A DNA stretch of 64,000 bases. Origin: Hansfordia pulvinata (taxonomy: Eukaryota > Ascomycota > Sordariomycetes > Xylariales). Under the pieces are notes generated by a model. It was not told where the DNA came from. It worked only from the letters and a program-made list of their open reading frames with translations, and did no database searches. The position numbers and the translations under genes are program-made. Shown in pieces: positions 1 to 11,219 of the stretch. The stretch spans positions 124,001-188,000 of the forward strand of contig BJKQ01000019.1 of assembly GCA_006538405.1 (NCBI GenBank), written 5' to 3'. Each line of letters begins with the position of its first letter. Position 1 is the first letter of the stretch.

Positions 1-1589
1 TCCACGGCACACGGCATAGAGTCCGTGGCCCACGACTGTGTCCCTCGTCAGGCAGTCTCGTCTGCCAGCCCTGTCAGCCACTCTCGTCAGCTAACCACCC
101 GCAGAAACCACCTCGAAGATCCATCGCCAGTTCCGCGCCGCCCATGAAGGCCACCTCCCGCACGCCGGGCTGGACGCCACCCGCGCGTCGACCGGCGTCG
201 TCTGGTGCACCGAGCGCGCCGGCGAGCACGGCTTCTTCGAGGAGCCCGAGGCCTGGGCCAACCTGGGCCAGGGCGCCCCCGAGGTCGAGGACGACATTGA
301 GGGCTGCTTCGAGCGCCCCACCAGCATCGACATCTCCGTCGCCAACCGCGAGTACGGCCCCACCGCCGGCATCAAGCCCATGCGCGAGGCCGTCGCCAAC
401 ATGTACAACGAGTGCCACCGCCAGGACAAGGAGAGCAAGTACACCTGGGAGAACGTCGCCATCGTCCCCGGCGGCCGCGCCGGCCTGATCCGCATCGCCG
501 CCGTCCTCAACAACGCCTACGTCGGCTTCTTCATCCCTGATTACACCGCTTATAACGAGATGCTGTCTCTGTTCAAGAATGTGAGTTCCCCTCGGCTGGC
601 ACGCATCCGCAGGCTGGCACGTATCGTGACGAAAGCTGACCCCCTCTGACCCCCAGTTCGCCGCCATCCCCACGCCCCTCTCCGAGGAGGACGGCTACCA
701 CATCCACCCCGACAACATCGCCACCGAGATCGCCAGGGGCACCTCGGTCATCCTGACCTCCAACCCCCGCAACCCCACCGGCCGCGTCGTCGCCAACCCC
801 GAGCTGGCCGAGATCCAGGACATCTGCCGCGGCCGCGCCACTTTGATTAGTGACGAGTTCTACTCGGGCTACAACTACACCAGCAACTGCGACGGCTCCA
901 CCATCAGCGCCGCCGAGAACGTCGAGGACGTCGACGAGGACGACGTTTTGATTATTGACGGCATGACCAAGCGCTTCCGCCTGCCCGGCTGGCGTATCGC
1001 GTGGGTCCTGGGGCCCAAGGAGTTCATCAAGGCGTGAGTCGTCCCTGCAGTCGTCACACTGCGTTCGTGCTATACTGACCGACCCCCCAGCATCGGCTCC
1101 TGCGGCTCGTACCTCGACGGCGGCGCCAACGCCCCCTTCCAGGAGGCCGCCGTCCCCATGCTCGAGCCCTCCCTCGTCCACAAGGAGATGGCCGCCCTGC
1201 AGCGCCACTTCCGCGACAAGCGCGACTACGTCGTCAAGCGCCTGCGCGACATGGGCTTCGTCATCAAGTACGTCCCCGACAGCACCTTCTACCTGTGGCT
1301 CAACCTCGAGGGCCTGCCCGGCCCCATCTCCGACGGCCTCAACTTCTTCCAGGCCTGCCTTGAGGAGAAGGTCATTGTCGTCCCGGGCATCTTCTTCGAC
1401 CTGAACCCCGCCCGCCGCCGCGACCTCTTCGACTCCCCTTGCCACCACTTTGTCCGCTTCAGCTACGGGCCCCGTATGGACACCTTGAAGGCGGGGTGCG
1501 ACGGCATTGAGCGGGTTGTCAGCAAGTAAGTCGGTCCCCAGATGTCCAGGTTCCCAGCTAACGTTTGCAGGTTCAAGAAGTTCTCGTAG
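1..1589 (+). CDS. Class I/II PLP-dependent aminotransferase (ACC synthase-like), 5' end outside window
   Basis: This is the 3' part of a fold-type I aminotransferase. The window opens inside an intron ending at 104 (branch CTAAC, then CAG). Exons are 105-580, 657-1033, 1091-1525 and 1571-1589 (TAG); every junction keeps frame. Family motifs appear in order: NPRNPTGR (the NPxNPTG substrate loop), SDEFYSGY (cofactor Asp and Tyr), then TKRFRLPGWR, whose Lys is the Schiff-base lysine. A long C-terminal domain with FVRFSYG near the end carries the usual carboxylate-binding Arg. The tyrosine and PGWR arrangement resembles ACC synthase-like and MalY-like aminotransferases common in fungal genomes, but the substrate cannot be read from sequence. 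The N-terminal exon or exons lie to the left of the window. Confidence 0.9.
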
Positions 1590-1813
1590 GAGTCGTAGTT
1601 CAGCGGTAGATCTATAGAGTGCGCTGAATGGATTGATCTGGCGATTCGTGACTGTATTACTGAGTGTGAGCAGCCGTGCCCGTGTCCGTGAATCGTGATC
1701 ACGAGCAGCCCACGTTGCTGCCGTCGCCAGTGACCGTGACCCGTATAGTCTGGCCCATGATCGTAGCCACGTAAATCTCACCCATAACCAAGTCAGCCTC
1801 ACCCCGCCCACCC

Positions 1814-2429
1814 TCACCGCATCCCACCTTGCCCACCCCGCCCGCTCTGCCCACCCCGCCCGCTCTGCCCACCCCGCCGCGACGGCCCCTTGCCGCCCTG
1901 CTTGGCCCCGAGCGGCTCCGTCGGCAGCCCGCACAGCATCTTGGTGTACCGGAGCCGCGTCGCCGGCACGCTCTGCGGTCCGAAACGTCAGCAGCCGCTC
2001 CCAGAACCCCATCCCGGGACCGCCAGACCCACCTCGCCGTCGCGCATGGCAATCGTCATCAGCAGCTCGGGGCTGTCGAGCACCTGCGCGGCCGCCCGCC
2101 GGCGGTCCTTGGCCTCGAACGTCTCGTCGCGTCTGCGCTGGTGTCAGTCTCGGCTGTCAAAGCGCCGGTGCTCGCCCCCCCACCCACCGCATCTCCCCCC
2201 GCCGCGACCGGGGCGGCTTGTCGTCCTCGGCCGACTCGTACGGGTCCATCCCCCGCGCCTGCCGCTCCCGCATGTTGGCCGAGAACGCCGCCGGGTTCTC
2301 ATCGTCGTACTCGTCGGCCCACCCGCCCGGCGACTGCGAGCCGGAGCCGGACTCGTCCACGCTCATCGGCTCGTCAGGGTGGCCGGCGTGGGCGGCTTGT
2401 GTGGTGTCGGCTTGGTTCGTCGGGTTCAT
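1814..2429 (-). CDS. Conserved small fungal protein with an acidic N-terminus and Arg/Gly-rich repeat tail
   Basis: A 166-residue protein from three exons: 2429-2188, 2132-2033 and 1972-1814 (TGA). Both introns have GTGGGT donors and CAG acceptors, and the frame is kept. Exon 1 is acidic and Ser-rich (MSVDESGSGSQSPGG, then GWADEYDDENPAAF). Exon 2 carries a block that looks conserved (RDETFEAKDRRRAAAQVL, then LLMTIAMRDGE) and exon 3 continues with SVPATRLRYTKMLCGL. The tail is built from an 18-bp tandem repeat coding GGQSGR units. No enzymatic motif or membrane segment is visible. The central block reads like a short adaptor or a disordered nuclear protein, but I assign no function. Confidence 0.7.
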
Positions 2430-2696
2430 GGCGGCGATGATGCACGTGGAGGTGGCGTTGCCTCACGGGGAACAGGGGGAACAGGGAGGAGTGGCGTCGC
2501 CTCGAGTCAAAGTGGGCCTGGTTACAGGTACATACAGTGGCCTATCCCTGCCCCCCAAAACACCCGCTACTGCACCCGAATCGTGTGCTTGCACCCGCTA
2601 CTTTGAACCACAGCCTGCACCGAATCGTGTGCTTGCACCCGCTACTTTGAACTACAGCCGTGTGCTTGATCCCCAACTCCACAACGATACAGCCAT

Positions 2697-4902
2697 CTAA
2701 CTACGGGACCCCTGGCTCTGCTCGTCCCCCTCGTGATGTAACGTAACACTGTTAAAGTCCTCAAACGGATCCGCGACCTCGTTGCCCGGCGTCGCCAGCC
2801 CGCTGTCCAGCGGCACCCCCTTCAGGCCCCCTGTGATGTCGACGCTCTCGCTCTCCTTGACGTTGCGGAAGTTGACCGTGTCCACCCCGCGCCCCGTGTT
2901 GGGCACTATCGGCGGCTTCATGTGCCGGATCAGCGCCCACTGCGTCGTCCGGAAGAACGGGTGGCCCTTGATGTCCGACGCCCCCGCCCGCGCCCCCAGC
3001 CGCCGCGTCTCGTCCTTGATCAGGAGTTTGCGGATCAGGGATTTACACAGGCTGTTGGTCAGCATCACGAGAAGACCCACGGGTCAAAAGGGGAAGAGCA
3101 GACTTACTTGGATATCTGGGGCGCCCCCGAGTGCTCCGGGAAGGGAATCTCCTCCCGCAGGATGTTGGCAAACGTCGCGTTCCGGTTCTTGCCCTTGAAC
3201 GGCGTCGTCCCGTACAGCATCTCGTAGATCAGAATCCCCAGCGTCCACCAGTCGACCGCGCTGGTGTGCCCGCTGCCCTTGATCACCTCGGGCGCAATGT
3301 ACTCCTCGGTCCCCACGAACGAGTTGGTCCGGAAGTTGGCGATGCACGACTTGGTGTCGATGGTTGGGAGGGATGACGTGCTGGCCCCGTTCTTGCCCAT
3401 GATCATCGTGGGCTTTCCGCCGGGGTCCGACTGTTTGGACAGGTCGAAATCGGACAGCATGATGTGGCCGGACTGGTGGAGGAGGATGTCTGCGCGAGCG
3501 AGCGTTAGCGAGCGAGCGGCGTGCGTGCGTCGACAATAGTATGACTGGACTGAGTGATGGCGCGTCGAATGGCTACTTACTCTCCGGCTTCAAATCCCGG
3601 TAGATGAACCCCATCAAATGCAGATACTCCAGGGCCGCCGTCACCTCAGCCGCGTAGAAGCGCGCGTCGTCCTCCGCAATGCACTTGCCAGGCCGGGTCT
3701 GCAGAGCCCGGAAGAACTCGCCGCCGCTGCAGTACTCCATGCACAAATACAGGTGGTCCTCGGACTGGAACGAGTGGTACAGGGTGACGATGAACGGGTG
3801 GTTGCTCGTGGCCAGGATCTCCTGCTCGGCCAGGGCCCGCTTGATCTTGTTGCGCTTGATCATCTCCTTCTTGCTCAGCACTGCGATTGTCAGCGGGGTC
3901 GGCCCGGGTTGAGCGGCCTGCGGCCTGGGCCTCTTCACCTACCCTTCATCGCGTACAGCCGCGTGCTCTTCTTCTCCCGCACCAGGTACACCTTGCCCAC
4001 GTCGCCCTTGCCAATCAGCTTGATCTTGTCGAAGCTGGCCGGCCCCACCTCGACGTTGCGGACCTTGATCGAGTTGGAGCTGTACGTCCGCCGGTACGCC
4101 AGCGACCCCACGCCCGGCGGCGGCAGCGCCCCCAGGCCGTCCTTGTCGTGCACGTGCAGCGCCCCGGGCCCGTTCAGCAGCGCCTTGGCGTCCGGAAATG
4201 AGAGGGCGGTCGAGTTGTCGTCCTGCACCAGCGGCTCCTTGCCGAGCTCCGCCGTCGCCGGCCGCTCGTCGCTGCCCTTGCTCTTGTTGAACAGGCCCTG
4301 CGTGTTGGGCGCGCTCGCCACCCGCCGCAGCTTGCGGGCCAGCTCCTCCTTAGTGGCGGCATTCGACTCCTTGGGCGGCGCGTCTTTGGGGGCTGTCAGG
4401 CTGTCGGGCGGGCTGGGCGGCACCGAGCCCTCGTTGTGGTGCCGAAGACCTGGGAGGCCTTGATGGGCGAAGTAAGGGTTAGCGTGCGCCGTCGGGCTCA
4501 TCGACTCGTCAAGAGGGTTTCCTTCGCTGGCGGTCGTGGTAGACCGGAGCCGCCCAACGCTGGGGAAGAATCGTTTCGACTGACGCGGGCCCTTGTCCGA
4601 CTTGAGGTCCGTCGGCTTTTCCGCCTTTTCCGTCGGCGTGATCCGGAAGAAGTTTTTGAGCTTTTGGTTGAAGTGGTTGGGGTGTTTTTGGGCATGATGG
4701 CGGTGGTGGAGGTGGAGGAGGAGGGGATGTCGGGGCTGGTAGTGTTGGTGATGCCGGCGATGGTGATGCCGGATTTGCTGGTGGTGCCGTTGGTGTCGGG
4801 GGCGATGGTGACGCCGCTGCCGCTGGTGATGCCGCTCCCGCTGCCGCGTCCAATACCCCTGATGCTTCCGCCGCTGGATCGATGTCGGTGACCGCGATGC
4901 AC
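2697..4902 (-). CDS. nrc-2: AGC-family serine/threonine kinase, NRC-2/Fpk1 (flippase kinase) type
   Basis: The kinase domain is complete over coding exons about 4860-3943, 3880-3581, 3489-3108 and 3051-2697 (TAG), all joined in frame. Visible in order: glycine loop [15 protein letters not shown]-type Lys in LYAMK, catalytic loop YRDLKPEN, DFD instead of DFG, a long activation-segment insert, and [13 protein letters not shown] plus the insert is the hallmark of NRC-2, Fpk1 and phototropin-like AGC kinases, which phosphorylate lipid flippases and control hyphal growth. The C-tail holds [13 protein letters not shown]. The N-terminal extension is Ser/Thr-rich, then [18 protein letters not shown] leads to the domain. 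The start codon is unresolved: near 4680 the natural reading frame changes by one base, and no ATG is open upstream, so the 5' end is approximate. An ATG at 5369 opens a Pro/Ser-rich frame that may be the true first exon. Confidence 0.85.
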
Positions 4903-5420
4903 AAGAGGGTCAAGCGAGTGCTGCCATGATGCTAATCGCTGCTTGAGGCGGTGGTGTGCGCGTCGGGAGGAGGGAGGAGATGGGCCAGGGGGCGGATCGC
5001 TCGACGCTGTACTATCGGCAGCGTCGGGGTGGGCAGCGTCGGCACGATCGGTACGGCCGGTACAAGCCTGAGGGGTGCTGGCGGTATGGCCCGTGTCGGT
5101 ACCTGGCGATGTACCGGGCGGGCCAGAAGGGGCCGAAAGAGTAAGGGTGCTAGGGGGTAGGCTAGGGCCGCCAGGGGCTTGGTGCTGGGGCTGGGGCTCG
5201 GGCTGGGGCTCGGGCTGGGGCTTAAGACCCCCAAGGCTTGGGACTCAAAGGCCTGGCCGGGCCTGCTAGGGGTGCCGGGCCGGCTGGAAGGGGCAGGTAA
5301 TCCGCCCTCTGTCGTGGCAGGGAACCCGGCCTCTGTCGTGGCAGGTATTCCGGCCTCTGTCGTGGCCATGGTCGTGAGATGGAGCGTACGAGACTCAGCG
5401 CATCGCTAGACGTGCAAGCC
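4903..5420. repeat. Low-complexity region upstream of the kinase
   Basis: It holds a GGGCTC/GGGCTG hexamer-type array at about 5173-5222 and three copies of a 24-bp unit (CTCTGTCGTGGCAGG core) at about 5290-5370. On the minus strand it is open from an ATG at 5369 and encodes Ala/Thr/Pro repeats (ATTEAG units). It may be the missing N-terminus of the kinase or untranslated leader; sequence alone does not decide. Confidence 0.5.
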
Positions 5421-6340
5421 AATCGATCGGGCAGATCAGCCCCTCCGGCCGGTCTTGATTGGTGGCTGTGCCGCGGCCACTGGTCGGTACTGCTGGTGCT
5501 TGGGTGCGTGGGTGCTTGGTAAGCGGGCGCCGACGGGAGTCTCGTTGATCCAGGGCGATGCTAGAAAGGCTAGTCTGGCTCTAGCCGGATGGGCAATGGT
5601 GTTGAAAGGGAGATGGGGATGAAGACGAGGGGAAGATTACATCACATTGACTGTGCAAACAGTCAGTTCACCTGCAGGTCGGGGTGCCATCTGCGAATGC
5701 CTGTCCATGCCGTCCATCCGCCTGTCTATGTGGCTTACGAGGCAGTCCGTGGACGGGCACCGTGGCTCGACGGGCACCGCGGCTCGGACGGGGCTGAGCA
5801 GGCCGTGCGGCCGTCCACGGGCATGCCAGTCACTGGCGTACTAAGCCGTGGCGGACTGATTCGAGGCTGCGGATCGGCGGCCAGAGCAGGGAGCCCGAGC
5901 CAGCCAGCCAGTCAAGCCAAGTCATCCCTTGCCCCGCATGGACTCAATTTCGGTGCATGACGGTCGCGGCAAGTCAAGTCAGGCAAGTCAAGCGGGTCAA
6001 GCAGCCCAAGTCGGGTGCTGGACGCTGTCGATTGAGTGAATCTACAGCCTCGCTTGCAGCATGCCTCGTCATTGGCGTTGCTCGTCCAGGCGTTGCTCGT
6101 CCATCGGGTTGCCTCGTCCAGGCGTTGCCTCTTTGCAGCCACCGCCAGCCTCTAATCGTGAACAGCCCATGAGCGGCCATGAACCCCGAAGCCCAGTCGT
6201 GCTCGCGAAGCCATCGCCGGCCTCGCTCCAGTAACCCGCTCACCCTAAGCCCAGTCGTGCCGTGAACCATGGCCAGCCTCGCTCAGCAGTAAACCGCCCG
6301 TGAACTCCCAGTCGTGCCGTAGAACCATCGCCCCCGACCG
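5421..6340. other. Intergenic, no gene seen
   Basis: About 0.9 kb of mixed composition between two genes transcribed leftward. No ORF here has a convincing start, splice signals or family motif. Short degenerate repeats (CGTCCAGGCGTTGC-like, 6075-6130) are present. Confidence 0.6.
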
Positions 6341-7138
6341 TCACACCTCGTCCAACATCTGCTGCTGCCGCAACTCCTCCTCCGGCAACTCCTCGTCGGC
6401 CGCCTCCAACAACTCCCGCAGCTTCTTCTTGCGCTCCCGCTGCGCCACCCGGTCCTCCACCTCCTGGTCCCCCACCCACGGCGTCACCTGCACGCCGTCC
6501 CCGTCAAACAGGTACCTCGGCAGCTCCTGGGGTTTCGGGTGGCCCGAGTTCTTGCACCCGTCCCCCATGTACCAGGCGACCGTGGCGAGGTGGCGCTCGA
6601 CGTGGTCTCGGTCCTGCGACTGGCACCCCTCCCACCGGCAGCCCGCCTCGTTGTGCACCACGAGGACGTGCCTGCGCAGCGTCTCGAGGTTCTGCAGCTC
6701 CGCCGGGCACCGCCCCTGCGGCGTCTGCCACTCGCACAGAAACGGCGCGTAGTTGGGCCGCGACTGCGTGAACAGCTCCCGCGGCGCCTTGTCCGGGGGC
6801 TTGGGCGGCCGGCCCCGCCGCTTGGGTTCGCCGGGGTTGTCGCCGGCGCCGCCCGCAGGCCGCTTCTTCGGTTCCGTGCCCCTCATCTGCGCGTACGACA
6901 TGCCGGGTTTCCATCCTTTCGGGCGGCCGCGGCCTCGGGGCGTGTCTGGGGAGGCTGCCGAGTTGGTGGCCGGGGTCAAGGCGGTGTTGACCGGGGTGAG
7001 AGCCGTCTTGATGGGGCTGGGCCGGCCCAGGGGTGCGCCGACCAAGGGTGCGGCGACCAAGGGGTGCGGCGAGGAGCGGATGAGGACATTGAGGGGCGAG
7101 TGAGTGGCGGCTGGCCGTGGATCGGGGGGTTCGGCCAT
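6341..7138 (-). CDS. AT-hook and C2H2-type zinc-finger protein
   Basis: A single-exon frame of 265 residues. Two AT-hooks, RGRPKG (about residue 69) and RRGRPPKPP (about residue 107), predict minor-groove DNA binding. Next comes a C2H2-like finger: CEWQTPQGRC, then HVLVVH. A second Cys/His cluster follows with CRWEGC and the histidines of HVERH. The C-terminus is a charged helix (REREKKKLREL-type, Gln/Glu-rich end). This AT-hook plus single-finger layout is widespread in Pezizomycotina proteins of unknown role; a nuclear regulator is inferred. The ATG at 7138 is the first in frame and gives a full N-terminus. Confidence 0.8.
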   Translation of the reverse strand: MAEPPDPRPAATHSPLNVLIRSSPHPLVAAPLVGAPLGRPSPIKTALTPVNTALTPATNSAASPDTPRGRGRPKGWKPGMSYAQMRGTEPKKRPAGGAGDNPGEPKRRGRPPKPPDKAPRELFTQSRPNYAPFLCEWQTPQGRCPAELQNLETLRRHVLVVHNEAGCRWEGCQSQDRDHVERHLATVAWYMGDGCKNSGHPKPQELPRYLFDGDGVQVTPWVGDQEVEDRVAQRERKKKLRELLEAADEELPEEELRQQQMLDEV

Positions 7139-7634
7139 GACGGCGGGACGGCGGTGACGGCGGTGACGGCGGTTGAGATGGTGATGTCGAGGTGTTGGAC
7201 GCGGTGGCCGACGCGCTAGCCAGATGTGGGCTGCCCTGATGCACTGCTACTGCTGCTCACTGCTACGCGGTGCTACGAGACGCACTGATGGATGCCCACT
7301 GTGTGCACTGCTGATTGGTATTGCTGCCATCTGCTGCCACAAACCATTACTCAGCTCAGCCAGAACTCGAAGCTCGCGACATCGCGCCCGGATCCGCTTA
7401 TTCAGCCCGGCCACTCGGCGACGCAGTCCGCCTGACAAATCCACCCCGCCGTGATTCGGCCGCGAGCACGACACTACCTGCAACCATGGCGGAGCTACCC
7501 GGCCGATGGCGAGCTCGACCCCGCCTCCGATGGTTATAAGCCGTCATGAGCCTACCCAACATCGTCACAAATCCACACCACCGTGACACCACCGTGAACC
7601 ACCCAGCACCACCCAAAGCACCTCGCCCATCGCC
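7139..7634. promoter_or_regulatory. Shared divergent promoter region
   Basis: Roughly 500 bp between the divergent AT-hook gene (starts 7138, minus) and the SDR gene (starts 7635, plus). It holds GCACTGCTACTGCTGCT-type repeats near 7240 and a CA-rich leader directly before 7635. No defined operator is recognised. Confidence 0.4.
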
Positions 7635-8527
7635 ATGTCCAAGTTCTTCGCCGTCGTCGCCGGCGCCGGCCCCGGAACCGGCCGCTCCATCGCCCTCCGC
7701 TTCGCCAAGGCCTACCCCGCCGTCGTCCTGCTCGCCCGCCGCCCCGAGTCCTACCAGGCCACCGTCGACGAGCTCAACGCCCAGTATGGCGGCGCCGGGC
7801 GCGCCATCGGCATCAGCACCGACGTCTCCGACGAGGCCTCGGTCGCCGCCGCCTTCGACGCCATCCGCAGCGAGCTGCCGGACCACGCCCTCGCCGCCGC
7901 CATCTACAACGTGGGCGGCGGCCTGGCCCGCAAGCCCTTCCTCGAGCTGAGCGTCGCCGACATTAACAGCAGTCTCGAGATTAACGGGTGAGTTTACAAT
8001 CTGCTTCTGCTTCTGCTTCTGCTTCTGCTTCTGCTTCTGCTTCTGCTTCTGCTTCTGCTCCCGCTAACCCGACAGACGCGGCTTCTTCCTCTTCGCCAAG
8101 GCCGCCGTGCCCCTGCTGCTCGAGGCCGCCGCGTCGCCGCCCCCCGCCGGCGCGCCCACCCTGATCGCCACCGGCGCCACGGCCGCCATGCGCGGCGGGC
8201 CCCAGCTGGGCTCCTTCGCGGCCGGCATGTTTGCGCGCCGCGCCCTTGCCCAGTCCCTGGCCCGCGAGTTCGGGCCCCGCGGCGTCCACGTCGCCCACGC
8301 CATCATCGACGGCGTCATCGACATTCCGCGGTCCAAGGCCCTGCAGGTCAACGAGGGCGTCGAGGACAGCAAGATCAGCCCCGATGCGGTGAGTAGTTCG
8401 TGTTCCTCTGCTGTGCTGTGCTGTGCTGACTGGTCAGATTGCCGAGAACTATTGGCTGCTGCACTCGCAGCACCGCTCGGCCTTTACGCAGGAGCTGGAC
8501 ATTCGCCCGGCGGTGGAGAAGTTCTAG
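7635..8527 (+). CDS. Short-chain dehydrogenase/reductase family protein lacking the usual catalytic residues
   Basis: Exons 7635-7987, 8076-8388 and 8438-8527 (TAG) encode 251 residues; junctions are GT-AG and in frame. The N-terminus has a Rossmann nucleotide motif, GAGPGTGRS (residues about 9-17), and STDVSD marks the acidic cofactor segment. NVGGG takes the place of the usual NNAG. The region that should hold Ser and Tyr-x-x-x-Lys reads IATGATAAMRGG and SFAAGMFARRALAQSLA: no Tyr and no Lys. It probably binds NAD(P) but, if it is an enzyme at all, works by other residues. A related SDR subgroup without the Tyr is known from bacteria and fungi; loss of the Lys as well is notable. Intron 1 is filled by a hexanucleotide repeat. 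Confidence 0.85.
8000..8060 (+). repeat. TTCTGC hexanucleotide microsatellite inside an intron
   Basis: About ten perfect TTCTGC copies occupy most of the 88-bp first intron of the SDR gene. They form a long polypyrimidine-rich tract before the branch site (CTAAC) and the ACAG acceptor. Confidence 0.95.
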
Positions 8528-8749
8528 ATCAGCTGTCGGCCAGTCACTGGATTGCACCGGCCAGAGTTAGTTGCCGGAATAAGTTCGATTGATAGCACTT
8601 TACTTGAATATGAAGATAGCCTTGAGTGCTGGTACATCATGTCGGAAGCCGTGCCTGGCAGGTGTATGGCGTGGGTGCTCATCGATCAAGAAGTACGCCG
8701 ACTTGCACCATTGCCCTAAGCCCCGACTCAGAGTTGTATCTGAGACAGA

Positions 8750-9145
8750 TCGAGCCACGAGTCCCAGCGAGCCTGAGCGAGCCACAGTTGAGCCACGAGT
8801 TCCCAGCGAGACTGCGAGCCTGAGCGAGCCACAATTGAGCTCGAGTTCCCAGCGAGCCTGGGCGAGCCATAGCTGAGCCACGAGTTTTCAGGGAGCCTGA
8901 GCGAGCCACAGTGAAGCCACGAGTTCCCAGCGAGCCTGAGCGAGCCACAGTTGAGCTATGAGTTCCCAGCGAGCCTGAGCGAGCCATAACTGAGCTACGA
9001 GTTCCTAGCGAGCCTGGGCGAGCCACGAGCCCCGAGTTCCTCGCGAGCCTGAGCGAGCTATAAGCCACGAGTTCTCAGCGAGCCTGAGCGAGCCACAGTT
9101 GAGCCACGAGTTTCCAGCGAGCCTGAGCGAGCCATAGTCAAGCGT
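8750..9145 (+). repeat. Minisatellite, about 38-bp unit (GAGCCTGAGCGAGCCACAG core)
   Basis: About ten head-to-tail, slightly diverged copies of a unit reading GAGCCTGAGCGAGCCACAG followed by TTGAGCCACGAGTTCCCAGC. The same unit occurs in reverse complement at 55.2-55.4 kb. The open frames across it are repeat artefacts. The rest of the interval from 8528 to 9560 shows no gene. Confidence 0.95.
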
Positions 9146-9560
9146 GGAGCCCCGGCGAGGAGGGGCCAGACTGGTGCTGGGCGAGACAGCGCCTCGTCAA
9201 GGCTTTCAATCTGAGCCGGCGCCACCGAGGCTTAAGAGCAGCTGGCCATCTCGAATAACCCGGCTATCTTTCCGAGCAGGTTAGCCTTCTCCGTGGTCGT
9301 ACTCTGACGTCAATTAGAGGCATGGGTTCAGTCTTGAACTCCTTTTGCGACCATCTAGTCGATGATTGAGTCTATCGTTACATTCTTGAGTGCTGCCGTG
9401 AGTCTGGAGCCTAGTGACTGGCCTGAGCTTAGCCTGAGCTCTATTGGTTAAAAGGCACAGCAGCACCCTCGCCGCCTCGTTGACCCTCACTGACAGCCTG
9501 ACGCTTCGAATCGCACCCTTAACCCAATCGTCACTTGCCCTGACAGCTGACAGCTACCTC

Positions 9561-11219
9561 CTACTTCCCTGCCGGCCACCCCCGGAACGCCCGCGCCGAC
9601 AAACCCCGCGCAAACATCTCGTTGATCTCGCCCACGGAGCGGCCCTTCATCTCCGGCACCCACAGCCACACCAGGCCGACGCCCACCGCGCACAGCCCCG
9701 CAAACACGAACCCCGTAAAGGGCCCCGCGTGCCCGGCGTCCGGGTTGAAGACGAAGGGCAGCACCAGGTCCATGAGGATGCTCGAGGCCTCGGCGAAGAC
9801 GCCGCCGACGGCCTGGGTCTTGGCGCGCATGCGCAGGGAGCTGGTCTCGCCCATGACGGCGTAGCTGGCGGGCCAGCAGCTCAGGCCGCAGGCGACGATG
9901 ACGAGGTGCATGATGACCCCCGCGGCCAGGCCGGTGGCCTCGCCGGGCCAGGCCCCGGACACGCCCATGGCGCCCCACAGCAGGCCCGCGGCGGAGGTGC
10001 CGGCGAGCATGGCGCGGCGGCGGCCGACCCGCGGCAGCACGGCGACGCTGGACGCCACGTTGGCCAGCATGCCGACGACGATGCCCGCGATGAGGAAGAT
10101 CAGGCTGGTGCGCGACCCCACGCCGCACTGCTGCAGGAAGTAGCTGCCGCTCGACAGCAGGTTGAGCCCGAACGCCGTCGGCAGCAGGCCCGCGAACACG
10201 ACGATGCCCGTGCGCCGCCGGTTCGCCGGGTCGAAGCACGCCCGGAACGTCTGCTGGGCCGACAGCGCGTCCTCGGCCGCCACGTCCGCCCGGATCCGCT
10301 CCAGGTTCGCGTCGGCCCCCGCGGAGAACAGCCGCCGCGCCGACCGCCGCGCCTCCCCGACCCGGCCCCGCCGGACCAGCCACGCCGGGCTCTCGGGGAG
10401 GATCAGCGACAGGCAGAACGGCGCCACCGAGAAGACCCACTGCGACGCCAGCGCCGTCGTGTACCCGCGCGCCGACGGCTCCGACTCGACCGCGAACACC
10501 ACCAGCGACCCCACCAGCTGGCCCAGCAGCGTCGCCGTCGGGAACAGCGCCATCGCCGAGCCCCGGAGCGACGTGGGTGCGTTCTCCGACACGTACGTCA
10601 GGCATAGCGTCTTGATCATGCCGACCGCGAATCCTTGGACCGTCTTGCCGGCGAGGAACATTCTGCAGGAGTCAGCAGTCAGCAGCAGTAGATTGCACCA
10701 GCAGTCGGCAGCCGAAGCAGTCGGCAAGACTTACCCCCGTCTGCCCTCAATGTTGGGCGTCTGGTTGGCCGAGAAGAGGATGGCGACGGCGATGGAGGCG
10801 ACCGTCGACCCGGCCGTGAGGGTCAGCCGCCGGCCGATGCGGTCCTGGACGGCGCCGCCGGCGATGGCCCCGAACAGCGAGCCCAGCGGGCCGAACGCCA
10901 TCCACAGCGACAGCCACCGCGACGGGATGATCCACTCGTCGTTGTACAGCTCGCCAAAGTCGCGCTGGAACGACGGCACCGAGTTGATGGACCCCACGAT
11001 GACCAGGTCGTAGCCCCAGAGCATGATGGCCGACGTGAGGCAGCCCAGGTAGACCACCACCTTGGGGTATAGCCGGACCGCCTCGCGGAGGGATGGGGGG
11101 TTCTTTGGGTTCGCGCTGTCAGGGTGCAGGCTGTCCGGGTGCGTTTTGTCCGCGTGCAGGCTGTCCGAGGTGTGCGATGGACTGTCTGTCAACTCGAGCG
11201 TGTCCATGTCGTCTCTCAT
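9561..11219 (-). CDS. MFS sugar porter (hexose or alpha-glucoside transporter type)
   Basis: Exons 11219-10735 and 10662-9561 (TAG) encode 528 residues, typical of sugar porters. The intron has GTAAGT and TGCAG, and the frame is kept. About twelve hydrophobic segments are visible. Signature pieces: GYDLVIVGS in TM1, DRIGRRLTL (the G-R-R loop 2-3 motif), PESPAWLVRRGR before the central loop, RVGRRRAML in loop 8-9, and VPEMKGRSVGEINEMF after TM12, the equivalent of PETKGR. A plasma-membrane proton-coupled sugar importer is the expected role; alpha-glucoside versus monosaccharide preference cannot be decided. The N-terminal tail (about 45 residues) contains short DSLHPDS/DSLHAD repeats. The first ATG at 11219 is used; a second lies three codons on. 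Confidence 0.9.

Noticed and set aside
573..2012. A 479-codon minus-strand frame
   Set aside because: Antisense shadow of the aminotransferase exons, overlapping the real splice sites of both neighbours.
8750..9145. Possible CRISPR-like array
   Set aside because: Units are contiguous tandem copies without unique spacers, in a eukaryotic genome; it is a minisatellite.
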